DNA of 64,000 nt from an uncultured bacterium (GTDB taxonomy: Bacteria > Actinomycetota > Actinomycetes > S36-B12 > CAIYMF01). This document shows positions 25,908-35,373 of the stretch, piece by piece (within the stretch, counting starts at the first letter, position 1; every line of letters begins with the position of its first letter). The stretch lies in the NCBI GenBank assembly GCA_903826575.1, contig CAIKEU010000058.1, positions 52,900-116,899 of the forward strand. Reading direction: 5' to 3'. The notes beneath the pieces were generated by a model. It saw only the letters and a list, made by a program, of their open reading frames with translations. It was not told where the DNA came from and did not search any database. The position numbers and the translations under genes are program-made.

Positions 25908-28900
25908 ATGTCCTCCAAGTCCATGAAGGCCGCAGTCGGCGTTCGCGGGCGATTCGCGAGCTCCGGCCGCCGAATCACCGCAAGCATCGCCGCTGCGGCA
26001 CTTGCCGTCGGCACGATGGCCGCTGCGGGAGCAATCGCTGCCCCAGCCGCTAACGCTGCTACGACAACAACCAACAACCTGACGGCTGGTACCGGCACAA
26101 CTGCCGATGCCGGTGCGGTGAACGTGGTGTTCAACATCAGTCAGAACACCGGCCCAGGCTTCATTCATGCCAATGATGCGGCCACGCACTACAGCTACTT
26201 GATCCAGAAGGTCAATATCGGTAACCCGTACCAGACCACGTACACGTACCCAACGGATCAGGCTGATCCGAACTACGTGGCGCAGTACGCGGGCCAGACC
26301 TTCCAGGCCTGTAAGCCAAACTCAAACGACACAGACACCGTGAAGTACGACCCAATGTTCCCGAATCACTGTGAATGGGGCGGTACGCGCGATTCAAACA
26401 CCGCGGACCCGATCGTTACTCAAGGTGAGCAGGGTGTCGACAAGAACGGTGTCTCGCATAACGACATCAACACCGTCACAAATCTTCCCGATGGCAACTA
26501 CATCATCTCGGTTAAGGCTGATCTAGCCAATGTCGGCGGAACGGTCGTGGACTCAAACGCAGAAATCGGTGGCGCTCGCTTCACCGTGCCGATGGCCAAG
26601 CCGATCAACGTTCGCGTCAACGAGGGTCCGCTGCCGACAGGCACGCTGCGCATCCGCGTCTTCGAAGACGCAGCCCCAGTTGACGGTACCTACGAGATCG
26701 ACGCCGAGGCTGGCCTTCAGGGCTTCCGCGCCTACCTCACCGACCAGCTTGGTGATGTCAGCAACGACGTCTTCGGCAACCCGCTGTGTACGGTCTACGA
26801 GCACACCAGCTCAGATCCGAAATCACCGGACTACGATCCGGCGCACCCGAACGGTGCGGTGAAGATGGACGCCACTGGTGCTCCCGTCATCGCGGCTCCC
26901 GTAGTGAACACCGCTGTCGCTCAGGCTGCCGTTGGCACCTCTGGCGCGGCGTCTTCATTCCGCATCGCACTTCCAGCCGGTACCACCGCACCATTCGTTG
27001 GCGCTGAGGTAACCGGTACCGGTATCGGCACCAATGCCTACGTCAACGCGGTTAACAACATTGCAGCGCGTGGCACCACTCCTGCCTACACTCGCGTAAC
27101 TGTGTCCGAGCGAAATGCCACCGCAATCGCCGCTGGCACCGTCATCACTTTCTCTTCGGTAAACGGTAAGTGCATCTCCGACGAGAACGGTGACATTGTC
27201 ATTCCGAACCTGTTCCCAAGCCGCTACGGCACCACCGTTCGTCAGCCAGATGGCAAGAAGGACTGGCTGCAGACCACCACCCTTGAGGGTGGACCTGACC
27301 ACGACTGGTGGGTTATGGCCGGTGACACCGGTTACGGTGCCGAGACCACCTACGGTGCAGAGCTTGTGCCGGAAATGCAGTTCGGTTTCATCCCGCAGAA
27401 GACGACCGCTGACGCGGTCGACAACGCATGTCTCGGCGTTGCCGGTGACCCAACCTGCCTTCCGAGTCGTGGTCAGACCTTGCCGTCAGCTGCTGGTACG
27501 GCCTCGATCTCGGGCAACCTGCACTCAGGTTGTAAGTACATCGGCTCAGGCGGCGCGGCTCAGTCCAGCGTTGTCCTAGCTGACATGCCGTCCAGCACGG
27601 AAATGAAGGACTGCGGTCCGTTCACCGTTGAGCATGGCCTCGTGGCAGTCAGCGCGATGGACATTGGCGATGCTGAGGTTGCGACCGCCAAGGTCAACCC
27701 GGATGGCTCGTACATCGTTCCGAACCTCAAGTCAGGTAACTACATGGTTACCTACTGGGATGACGCCATGGATCACATTCTTGATACCGCGAATGTAACC
27801 ATCCCAACGGATTCCAACGGTGCAGCTCAGAGCTTGAACCTCGGAACTGCGTACATTCAGTTCTGGTTCGCCTCGGTGCACGGTTACGTGTTCCAGGACC
27901 TCAACGGAAACGGCAAGAAGGATCCGGGCGAGCCTGGTGTTCCGAAGAATAAAATCACGCTTCGTGAGCGCGACAACACCCCGGTCGACCAGATGACCAA
28001 TGGTGTCGAGACCGACGCCAAGGGCTACTACAACGTCCTTCAGACGTACCCGATGGCACGTAACCTTGTGCTTGAGAACATTGATCCCCGCTACAAGCCA
28101 ACGGCAATGACGATTACTCCTTGTAACGTCAAGCATGGTCACACGTACTTCGGTTCCGCCGTGGACGTTTCGATCCTCCCGATTCTCGGCCAGTGTGGCG
28201 AGATCGATTGGGCTGTAAAGCCGATCCCAACCGGCCACACCGGTGGTATCGCTGGAACGATCACGTACGGTGCAACCCGTAACGAACTCGATGCCTCACA
28301 GGCAGCAACCGAGAACTGGCAGTCAGGTATCCCGAACATTCCGGTCAACCTGAACGCGGCCGTCGTCTGTGACGCGGTTGGCACCGGTGTCACGGTTACG
28401 TACGCGGGTGTTGGCTACACGGGTAACTGTGCAGCTGTTGGCGACGACATGATGGCAGCCGATGGCTCAGCCGTTCATGGTCCTCAATTGGCTGACACCT
28501 ACACCTCGGAGACGTACCACAGCCCGACGGGTTGTGTGCCTCGCGACAAGAACGGTGACATCCTCACCGGTAACACTGCGATGCCAGCGCCGATCCACTG
28601 GGCCAATGGTGTTGTCACCGGCGATCCAGCGATCCGCTGTGTTGAGTCGAATCTTCAGGGCTGGAATGCCGCACCTGGTGATGCAAGCATGATCGTGTAC
28701 CAGAACACCGATGCGAATGCACCCAACTACACGACGGATGCTACTCAGGTTGGTCTTCCGGTTCCTGATCAGTATGGCAACGCGCAGTACAACAATGATG
28801 GCCAGACCGTGAACGGCAACTACGGTTTCAGTTCATCCAAGCTGAACCTGTTCGACGGTGCAGCGCTGAACGCAGATGGTTCACAGAAGTACCCTGCATG

Positions 28901-31900
28901 TTCAGCAGCAGTCTCGGCTCAAATCGCCTCGACGGGTACGTACCCGGACCCGGCAGATCCGAACTCCATCAACGGTGGCCAGGACTGTATCCCGCTTGAT
29001 GACTCGGGTAACCCGCTCGAACTGTATGCACCCCTCGATGGTTCGACCATTGGTCAGAGCTACAAGTACCCCGAGCAAGAGCTTGAGGCAGAGCACTACA
29101 TCGTCTCCGTTGACATCCCCAACGATGCTTACGGTAAGCCGCTGTACCAGATCACCAAGGAAGAAGACGTCAACATCTTCTCTGGTGAGCCGTTCTTGCC
29201 ACAGGAGAACTTCCCGGTAACGGATCCCAATGCCGTTCCGGACATGCCTGCCGCAACACCAGGCCATCCAATCACGACTGGTCTTGGCGAGCACAACTCA
29301 TGCGTTGGCCCGATGCACACCGTGCATGTCACCAATCCAGACTTCATCAACGGTGGTGGAAGCCCATTCGAAGGTCAGCAGATGCCACTGTGCACGAGTC
29401 AAATCGTGAACGTTGGAGATGCGTCCACTGGTGGAACGAACTTCGAAATGTTCACCCCCGTCCCGCTGGCAACTCACATGTGGGGTCTGCTGTTGAACGA
29501 CCTTGGTATCACCTCTGATCCAAGCTCGATCAACTACGCCGAGGCCGAAGGTCTCCAGCACAACCCAACCGGATTCCGTGACTGGACCGGTCAGGTTTTG
29601 GACACCGCAATCTCCGATCCCAATGGGTTCTATGAGAGCGTCCTTCCGTCGTCAGACCGTGCAAACGTTCCGTCGCCGACCGGATACTCACCGAATATGT
29701 ACCTGTTGACTGGTAATGATCCGGGCTCACCAGGTCATCTCAACCCTCAATATGACTCTCGCTACGGCACCATCTCTACGCCGTTCCAGTCGTGGCCAGG
29801 TTTGTGGACGGTTACTGATACCGCTCCCGTTGCTGCAGGTGCGAGCACCTTCGACGGTTCCCTGGTGAACGTGAAGTGCATGCAGCCTGCGGGTGAGCCG
29901 GAGATCTTCGCGGTCGACAACCCGGTTTCACAGGGTGGCTCTGTACTGACCATCACCGGAAAGAACTTCGGTGACGGAACCAAGTACAGCAACGTGCTGA
30001 TCGGTGCTGCGAACGACCCGAACGCGGACCCATCAAAGGGCACCTCGCTCACGGTCAACTCGTGGACTGACACGCAGATCACGGTGCAGATCCCTGCGGC
30101 ATCGACGGGCTTCGCAGCCGGTCCTCGCTCACTGGTTGTGCAGAACGCTGCTGGTCAGTACTCGACCGCCGGTATGACCATCCACGTGATCGGTGCTGGT
30201 TACCAGCCGAAGATCTTCACCGTGGGTGCTGGCAAGCAGTTCAACACCGATACGTGGCCGACTCCGTACCCGTTGCAGGATGCCATCGAGGCAGCTGCGA
30301 AAGAGGGTCCGAAGGCGAACACGCTCGTTATTGCCTACCCACGCACCCCAGATGCCGTCTGGCCGAAGGGTGAATACCCCGAGAGCGTCGTGCTGCACAG
30401 CGGTGTGAAGCTGCAGGGTATTGGTACCGGCGGCTTCGAGGCTGACGGCACGTACGTCCCAGGCTCGATCATCAACGGCACATCCTTCTCTGAAGGTGAT
30501 CCCAACGGTGTGGCCTGGATGGATCTCGTTGCTGGCCTTGTTGGTGACCCAACTGGTGCCAACGGCAATCCGACTCCGGGTACTGTGATCGGTTCTGACA
30601 TTCCGGTTCCGGATGCTGCTGACGTCACAGTGTTGACACCAATTGGTGGCACCACCGGTACGATCAACAACGGCCAAGTCACGATGACCGGTGCTGCCGG
30701 CCAGACGACGTTGACCCGTAGTGGCTTTGGCAACACCAACAACGTAAACGTCGGCATGGTCGCCAGCGGCACCGGTATCGCACCGGGAGCTGTTGTCACT
30801 GCCAAGACGAACACCACGGTGACGTTGTCCATCGCCAACACGGCGGCGGTCACCGGCACGATCACCTTCACCTCGAACGCGAAGCCAGCAGTTGACGGCT
30901 TCATGCTCACCGGTGGTCACGAGGCGACCGTCCCGACCAACGTCAACCTGTTGACGCAGGGACAGCAGACGCCATACGGCGCCGCTGGCCAGGCGATCAC
31001 CCAGGGTGGTGGCGTTTACATCCACGATGGTTCGAACGGCATGGCCGTGACGAACAACCGCATCGACGGTAACTCCGGTGCTTACGCCGGTGCCGTCCGC
31101 GTGGGTACGACGTACGCGAACGGAAACATCGGTGCCAATGACACTGGTGCGAACCCGCTCACGAACTACCCACAGATCAACCAGAACGTGTCAATTGCTC
31201 ACAACTACGTCTACAACAACGGTGGTAAGAACGTTGCCGGTGGTATCGGTATCTTCTCCGGAACCCCTGGCTACCGGATTGCCTACAACGACATCTGTGG
31301 CAACTACAGTGCCGAATACGGTGGCGCGATCTCGCACTACGGCTTCAGCCGCAAGGGCAGCATCGATCACAACCGCATCTGGTACAACGAGTCATACGAC
31401 CACGGTGGTGCCATCCTGCTCGGTGGTGAACTGACCCCAAGCCCGCTTGAACTTACTGGCGGAACCGGCGAAGTTTCGATCTCGGCAAATAAGATCGACT
31501 CAAACAACTCCAATGATGATGGTGGCGGTATCTCCACCCTCAACGCTGGCACCTGGTCGATCAAGGTTGAGAACAACGAGATCACCAACAACCTCAGTAC
31601 CCATGAGGGTGGCGGTATCGCGCTGAACAACACCACTGGTCTGGTCTTGGACAACAACACCATCGCCGGCAACGTCACCTCGGCGACGGCTGCTACCAGT
31701 AACGGAATGCCTGCAGCTGCTGGTCTTGCTACCTCAGCCCTCGATCAGGTCTTCCAGGCCAGCCTGCCCGCCGGCTCGCCAACCTTCACCCGCCCCGTTG
31801 CGTTCAACAACGTCTTCTGGGACAACCGGGCCGGTTGGTTCGACGGTGCAAGCGTCCATGGCATCGGTCTTGCCGGTGACCCAGCCCCGATCAACAACTG

Positions 31901-33917
31901 GGATGTTGGCTCACAGGACAACTCCGGTAACGTGCCCGTCAGCAACTCCATCCTCCAGTCATGTGTGGGCACCACGCTCAACCAGGACTGCAGTGGAAGC
32001 CTCGGCACCAACGTGAACAGCAACCCGCAGTTCACCAAGCCGTACACCACGTCGGTTGTTGTTGACACTCGTCGCTCGTTCTTCGCCTTCCGTCAGACGT
32101 TGATCTCGTACGAAACCGCTACCCCATGGGACAACGCGGACTACTCGATCTCGCAGACGTCACCGGCGCGCGACATCGGTGCGGTTACCTACACCGATGG
32201 TGGAACGACCTACACCGCTCCTACCGCGGACGTGAACGGAACGCCGGTTTACGGTGGCACCGACGCAGGTTCGTACCAGTGGGCACCGCCACCCACGGTT
32301 CCCGACGCACCTACCGGTGTTGTCGTGACTCGTGGAGATCGCCAGCTCACGGTCTCGTGGACTGCTCCGGCCAATAGCGGTGGTCTGCCACTGCGCTCGT
32401 ACAAGGCCACTGCATACAACGCCCTCACCGGTGGAACAGCAGTCGCTACCTGCACGATCGGTGGAGCAACCACCTGTGTAATCACCGGACTGACCAACGG
32501 CACCACGTACTTCGTGGATGTCCAGGCCAGTAACCTGCTCGGCTACGGTGCAGCCTCTGCGCCACGCGTTGCAGGTACCCCGGCGACCGTCCCAGGCGCA
32601 CCTACTGGAGTTGTTACGACGCCTCGCTCGTACAGCCTCGGCGTTGCGTGGACCGCACCGGCAAGTGACGGTGGATCAGCCATCACCGGTTACACCGCGA
32701 CTGCTTACACAAGCCAGTTGACCGTGTGTGCCGGTGGAGCTACCAACTACCCCACATGTACGCTCCTCGGATTCATTCCTGTTGGAACGGTGCCGAACCC
32801 AGCACTCAACACCCCGCTGGGAACGCCATGTACCACCACGACACTGACCTGTAACATCACCGGCCTCACCGCCGGCACGACGTACCTGGTCGATGTCAAG
32901 GCAACCAACGCAGTCGGAACCGGCTTGGCGTCCACGCCACGCGTATCGGGCACACCATTCGGTGTTGTTCCGACGGCACCGCAGACGGTTTCGGTCACAG
33001 CAGCTCCTGCCGCTGCGGTCGTCGCCTGGACTGCACCAGCTAGCAACGGCGGAACTCCTGTGACCGGCTACACCGCAACCGCCTACACCGCGGCCACTGG
33101 TGGAACCGTTGCCGGATCCTGCACGACGACGACCCTTACGTGTCGCATCAGCCCGCTAACGGCTGGGACGACGTACTACGTCGAGGTCTACGCCACCAAC
33201 GCAGCTGGTAACTCGCCGGCAGCACCGTCACCACGGGCAACCGTTGTTCCGTTGGTCCTGTCGGCGCCAAATGCCCCGACTGGTGTCACCGGAGTGCGTG
33301 GAAATGGCAACGTCGCCATCTCCTGGACTGCAGCAGTGGCCAATGGTGACCCTGTCACCGGATACACCGCAACGGTCTACAACGCCCTCACCGGTGGAGC
33401 CGCAATTGGAACCTGTACCACGACGACAGCACTTACCTGCACCGTCGCTGGTCTGACCAACGGCACTAACTACTGGGTCGCTGTTAACGCCACCAACACG
33501 ATCGGTACATCTGCGGACTCGGCACCTCGAGTTGCGGCAGCGTGGACCAGCTCGCTGGTGACCAACGTGGCTGTGAACGCAGTCAACGGAACCTTGACCA
33601 ACCCGGTCAACCGTCGCCTGTACTTCACCTGGAACGCATTCGCTCCAGCAGCGATCACCGACACGATGATCGTCGTTACGAATGCGGGCACGGGTGCCAC
33701 GGTGGCTACGTACCACACAGGCACGTTCTTGGGTAACTTGCTGACGGCAACCTCAGCAGCTACGGCTTACGCCAGTCTCGCTGCGCCGGTGCCAGCAGCA
33801 GGAACGCGTCTATACAACGCCGGAACCACGTACAACGTGACGGTTTCTGTATCGACAACGGCACGCTTCGGCACGCCGACCTACGGACCGGCAACCACGG
33901 TCGCGTTCACCGCATAA
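25908..33917 (+). CDS. Giant secreted multidomain protein (SdrD-like, TIG, beta-helix, Fn3)
   Basis: The 2,669-residue protein starts with a basic segment and a Sec-type signal ending ANA-A near residue 52. Cna-B/SdrD-like beta modules fill about 60-1320, including an EF-hand-like DLNGNGKKDPGE at 664-675. An IPT/TIG domain (about 1330-1435) and a right-handed parallel beta-helix (about 1445-2065, recurring N-rungs and GGGI/GGAI turns) follow. Four Fn3 domains (about 2131-2545) precede a C-terminal beta domain. No sortase motif, anchor helix or SLH domain is present, so it is released or held non-covalently. The ATG at 25908 has GGGAG 7 nt upstream; an ATG at 25878 overlaps the previous stop. 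Strong preference for AAC, TAC and AAG codons suggests high expression. Confidence 0.9.
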   Translation: MSSKSMKAAVGVRGRFASSGRRITASIAAAALAVGTMAAAGAIAAPAANAATTTTNNLTAGTGTTADAGAVNVVFNISQNTGPGFIHANDAATHYSYLIQKVNIGNPYQTTYTYPTDQADPNYVAQYAGQTFQACKPNSNDTDTVKYDPMFPNHCEWGGTRDSNTADPIVTQGEQGVDKNGVSHNDINTVTNLPDGNYIISVKADLANVGGTVVDSNAEIGGARFTVPMAKPINVRVNEGPLPTGTLRIRVFEDAAPVDGTYEIDAEAGLQGFRAYLTDQLGDVSNDVFGNPLCTVYEHTSSDPKSPDYDPAHPNGAVKMDATGAPVIAAPVVNTAVAQAAVGTSGAASSFRIALPAGTTAPFVGAEVTGTGIGTNAYVNAVNNIAARGTTPAYTRVTVSERNATAIAAGTVITFSSVNGKCISDENGDIVIPNLFPSRYGTTVRQPDGKKDWLQTTTLEGGPDHDWWVMAGDTGYGAETTYGAELVPEMQFGFIPQKTTADAVDNACLGVAGDPTCLPSRGQTLPSAAGTASISGNLHSGCKYIGSGGAAQSSVVLADMPSSTEMKDCGPFTVEHGLVAVSAMDIGDAEVATAKVNPDGSYIVPNLKSGNYMVTYWDDAMDHILDTANVTIPTDSNGAAQSLNLGTAYIQFWFASVHGYVFQDLNGNGKKDPGEPGVPKNKITLRERDNTPVDQMTNGVETDAKGYYNVLQTYPMARNLVLENIDPRYKPTAMTITPCNVKHGHTYFGSAVDVSILPILGQCGEIDWAVKPIPTGHTGGIAGTITYGATRNELDASQAATENWQSGIPNIPVNLNAAVVCDAVGTGVTVTYAGVGYTGNCAAVGDDMMAADGSAVHGPQLADTYTSETYHSPTGCVPRDKNGDILTGNTAMPAPIHWANGVVTGDPAIRCVESNLQGWNAAPGDASMIVYQNTDANAPNYTTDATQVGLPVPDQYGNAQYNNDGQTVNGNYGFSSSKLNLFDGAALNADGSQKYPACSAAVSAQIASTGTYPDPADPNSINGGQDCIPLDDSGNPLELYAPLDGSTIGQSYKYPEQELEAEHYIVSVDIPNDAYGKPLYQITKEEDVNIFSGEPFLPQENFPVTDPNAVPDMPAATPGHPITTGLGEHNSCVGPMHTVHVTNPDFINGGGSPFEGQQMPLCTSQIVNVGDASTGGTNFEMFTPVPLATHMWGLLLNDLGITSDPSSINYAEAEGLQHNPTGFRDWTGQVLDTAISDPNGFYESVLPSSDRANVPSPTGYSPNMYLLTGNDPGSPGHLNPQYDSRYGTISTPFQSWPGLWTVTDTAPVAAGASTFDGSLVNVKCMQPAGEPEIFAVDNPVSQGGSVLTITGKNFGDGTKYSNVLIGAANDPNADPSKGTSLTVNSWTDTQITVQIPAASTGFAAGPRSLVVQNAAGQYSTAGMTIHVIGAGYQPKIFTVGAGKQFNTDTWPTPYPLQDAIEAAAKEGPKANTLVIAYPRTPDAVWPKGEYPESVVLHSGVKLQGIGTGGFEADGTYVPGSIINGTSFSEGDPNGVAWMDLVAGLVGDPTGANGNPTPGTVIGSDIPVPDAADVTVLTPIGGTTGTINNGQVTMTGAAGQTTLTRSGFGNTNNVNVGMVASGTGIAPGAVVTAKTNTTVTLSIANTAAVTGTITFTSNAKPAVDGFMLTGGHEATVPTNVNLLTQGQQTPYGAAGQAITQGGGVYIHDGSNGMAVTNNRIDGNSGAYAGAVRVGTTYANGNIGANDTGANPLTNYPQINQNVSIAHNYVYNNGGKNVAGGIGIFSGTPGYRIAYNDICGNYSAEYGGAISHYGFSRKGSIDHNRIWYNESYDHGGAILLGGELTPSPLELTGGTGEVSISANKIDSNNSNDDGGGISTLNAGTWSIKVENNEITNNLSTHEGGGIALNNTTGLVLDNNTIAGNVTSATAATSNGMPAAAGLATSALDQVFQASLPAGSPTFTRPVAFNNVFWDNRAGWFDGASVHGIGLAGDPAPINNWDVGSQDNSGNVPVSNSILQSCVGTTLNQDCSGSLGTNVNSNPQFTKPYTTSVVVDTRRSFFAFRQTLISYETATPWDNADYSISQTSPARDIGAVTYTDGGTTYTAPTADVNGTPVYGGTDAGSYQWAPPPTVPDAPTGVVVTRGDRQLTVSWTAPANSGGLPLRSYKATAYNALTGGTAVATCTIGGATTCVITGLTNGTTYFVDVQASNLLGYGAASAPRVAGTPATVPGAPTGVVTTPRSYSLGVAWTAPASDGGSAITGYTATAYTSQLTVCAGGATNYPTCTLLGFIPVGTVPNPALNTPLGTPCTTTTLTCNITGLTAGTTYLVDVKATNAVGTGLASTPRVSGTPFGVVPTAPQTVSVTAAPAAAVVAWTAPASNGGTPVTGYTATAYTAATGGTVAGSCTTTTLTCRISPLTAGTTYYVEVYATNAAGNSPAAPSPRATVVPLVLSAPNAPTGVTGVRGNGNVAISWTAAVANGDPVTGYTATVYNALTGGAAIGTCTTTTALTCTVAGLTNGTNYWVAVNATNTIGTSADSAPRVAAAWTSSLVTNVAVNAVNGTLTNPVNRRLYFTWNAFAPAAITDTMIVVTNAGTGATVATYHTGTFLGNLLTATSAATAYASLAAPVPAAGTRLYNAGTTYNVTVSVSTTARFGTPTYGPATTVAFTA
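26901..27162 (+). repeat. Intercalated ~85-residue beta module, copy 1
   Basis: Within the giant gene, residues about 332-418 follow the pattern VGxxVxGTGI...TxVTxSxxN...GTxITFxS. They interrupt an SdrD-like segment whose two halves (PLCTVYE before, GKCISDENGDIVIPNL after) would otherwise join smoothly. The same pattern recurs at 30639-30884. Confidence 0.5.
30639..30884 (+). repeat. Intercalated ~80-residue beta module, copy 2
   Basis: Residues about 1578-1659 of the giant protein repeat the pattern of copy 1 (VGMVASGTGI...TTVTLSIANT...GTITFTS). Here the module interrupts the beginning of the beta-helix, between DVTVLTP and VDGFMLTGG. Confidence 0.5.
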
Positions 33918-33924
33918 GGCAACC

Positions 33925-33964
33925 GCTCCTCCCCCCTCTGGCTTAACCCAGATGGGGGAGGAGC
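33925..33964 (+). terminator. Hairpin after the giant gene
   Basis: A GC-rich stem of about 17 bp with one mismatch (33925-33941 with 33948-33964) has a 6-nt loop. It starts 8 bp after the stop codon and lacks a T run. The next gene starts 97 bp further on in the same direction, so the hairpin may end most transcripts, protect the 3' end, or attenuate expression of the oxidase genes. Confidence 0.65.
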
Positions 33965-34060
33965 ACCCCCCACAGGCAGTACGACAACTAGGGATTTCAA
34001 ACCCCCCGGCAGATCCGATGTTCTTAGACCATCAGGCCGGGAATTACCAGAGGAGTCATC

Positions 34061-35368
34061 GTGACCGACGACATCACAAGCGGGATCAATCCGCTGCTGT
34101 CGCGACGCAATTTCCTGCGGGCGGGCGTGTTGGGTGCAGCTGGAGCAGGCGTAGCAGTTTACGCCGGCCACCAAGCACCCACCGCAGTTGCCGCCCCAGG
34201 CTTTACACCAACCAAGACCGTCAATGTGCATCTCGCCGCCACCGATGGTTGGGTCTCCATGCCCGACTCGGCGCCGGCGATGCCGCCCTACTGGCCAGAC
34301 AACGATGCTCCCGCGCCGTACAACATGTACGTGTTTGGGTTCCGCAACGTCACTGGCTTGAGCGACGCTCAGGTCATTACCCAAAAGGGTCGGGCGCAGA
34401 TTTCTGCTCCTGTACTCGCATTCGACGAGGGTTCGGAAGTCAAGGTTTCGCTCACCAACCTTGGTATGGCCCAGCGCCCAGACCTCGTTGATGGCCACAC
34501 CATGCACTGGCACGGCTTCAACAATGCGCTCCCCATCTTCGATGGCGTGCCCGAGATGTCGGCCTCCGTGCCGATCGGTAAGACGATGGTCTACTACTAC
34601 CGTCCGACCGATCCGGGTACGTACATGTACCACTGTCACTTCGAAGACGTTGAACACGTTCAGATGGGTATGACCGGCCTGGTCTACGTCCGTCCGAAGT
34701 TGAACAATGGAACGAACAAGTACGTGTTCAACGATCCTGCAACCCGCTACGACCGTGAGTTCCCCGTCTTCTTGACGGAGAGCCAGCCAGAGGGTCACTA
34801 CCGCGACGCTCATATTCAGATCACCGACTGGGCTGCTTACAACTCAGGCTTCGGTTTGATGAATGGTCGCGCTTGGCCGGACACGATCGTTAAGAACACG
34901 CAGACGTCAGACACCAACCTTGGGCCGAACTTCGATCCGTTGGCGACGTACCCTGCTGGCTCAGATGGTGAGCGCCTGCAGTTCCAGCCGCAGACCTCAC
35001 TTATCGAGGCAAATGCCGGTGAGACTGTTCTACTCCGCATGGCAAACCTTGGCTCGTTGCGTCACACGTTGACGATGGACGGCGTTCCGATGAAGGTCAT
35101 CGGCGCTGACGCTGACCAACTCAAGGGTGCCGATGGCAACGACAACTCGTACGTCAGCAACTCGATCGATATCGGTCCTGGTGAATCACGCGATGTGCTC
35201 TTCACTGCGCCAGAACCCGGCACGTACAAGCTTTACGACCGGGACTTCTCCAACCTGTCCAATCAGGGGGGCGGCGGTTACGGCGGCATGATGACCAACA
35301 TTGTGGTCTCAGCTCCCAATACCCTGCCTGCTCAGCCGGTCCAGCCATTCACTCCGGGCGTGAGGTAA
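34061..35368 (+). CDS. Multicopper oxidase subunit A (type 1 Cu plus half trinuclear site)
   Basis: The 435-residue protein has a Tat signal (SRRNFLRAGVLGAAG), implying export after folding. Cupredoxin domain 1 holds HTMHWHG (H146, H149, H151) and YHCHFEDVEHVQMGM. Following nitrite-reductase and two-domain-laccase spacing, H146, C192, H199 and M204 form the type 1 copper site. H149, H151, H191 and H193 supply half of a trinuclear cluster. Domain 2 (about 310-420) keeps the fold but has only LRHTLTM and no HCH motif, so this chain alone cannot complete the cluster. The GTG start has AGAGGAG upstream. Subunit B follows after 5 nt. The substrate (metal ion or phenol) is unknown. Confidence 0.85.
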   Translation: MTDDITSGINPLLSRRNFLRAGVLGAAGAGVAVYAGHQAPTAVAAPGFTPTKTVNVHLAATDGWVSMPDSAPAMPPYWPDNDAPAPYNMYVFGFRNVTGLSDAQVITQKGRAQISAPVLAFDEGSEVKVSLTNLGMAQRPDLVDGHTMHWHGFNNALPIFDGVPEMSASVPIGKTMVYYYRPTDPGTYMYHCHFEDVEHVQMGMTGLVYVRPKLNNGTNKYVFNDPATRYDREFPVFLTESQPEGHYRDAHIQITDWAAYNSGFGLMNGRAWPDTIVKNTQTSDTNLGPNFDPLATYPAGSDGERLQFQPQTSLIEANAGETVLLRMANLGSLRHTLTMDGVPMKVIGADADQLKGADGNDNSYVSNSIDIGPGESRDVLFTAPEPGTYKLYDRDFSNLSNQGGGGYGGMMTNIVVSAPNTLPAQPVQPFTPGVR

Positions 35369-35373
35369 TCACA

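Noticed and set aside
32298-33540. Recurring DNA segments that look like a repeat array
   Set aside because: They are imperfect, vary in spacing and coincide with Fn3 domain repeats in frame, so they are not a CRISPR or satellite array.
30129-33716. Several long antisense frames (150-300 residues) under the giant gene
   Set aside because: They follow from the strong codon bias of the sense strand, and their translations are rich in R, V, H and T without any domain signature.
33541-33917. A C-terminal cell-wall anchor in the giant protein
   Set aside because: The C-terminus ends in a beta-rich ATTVAFTA without LPxTG, hydrophobic helix or positive tail.
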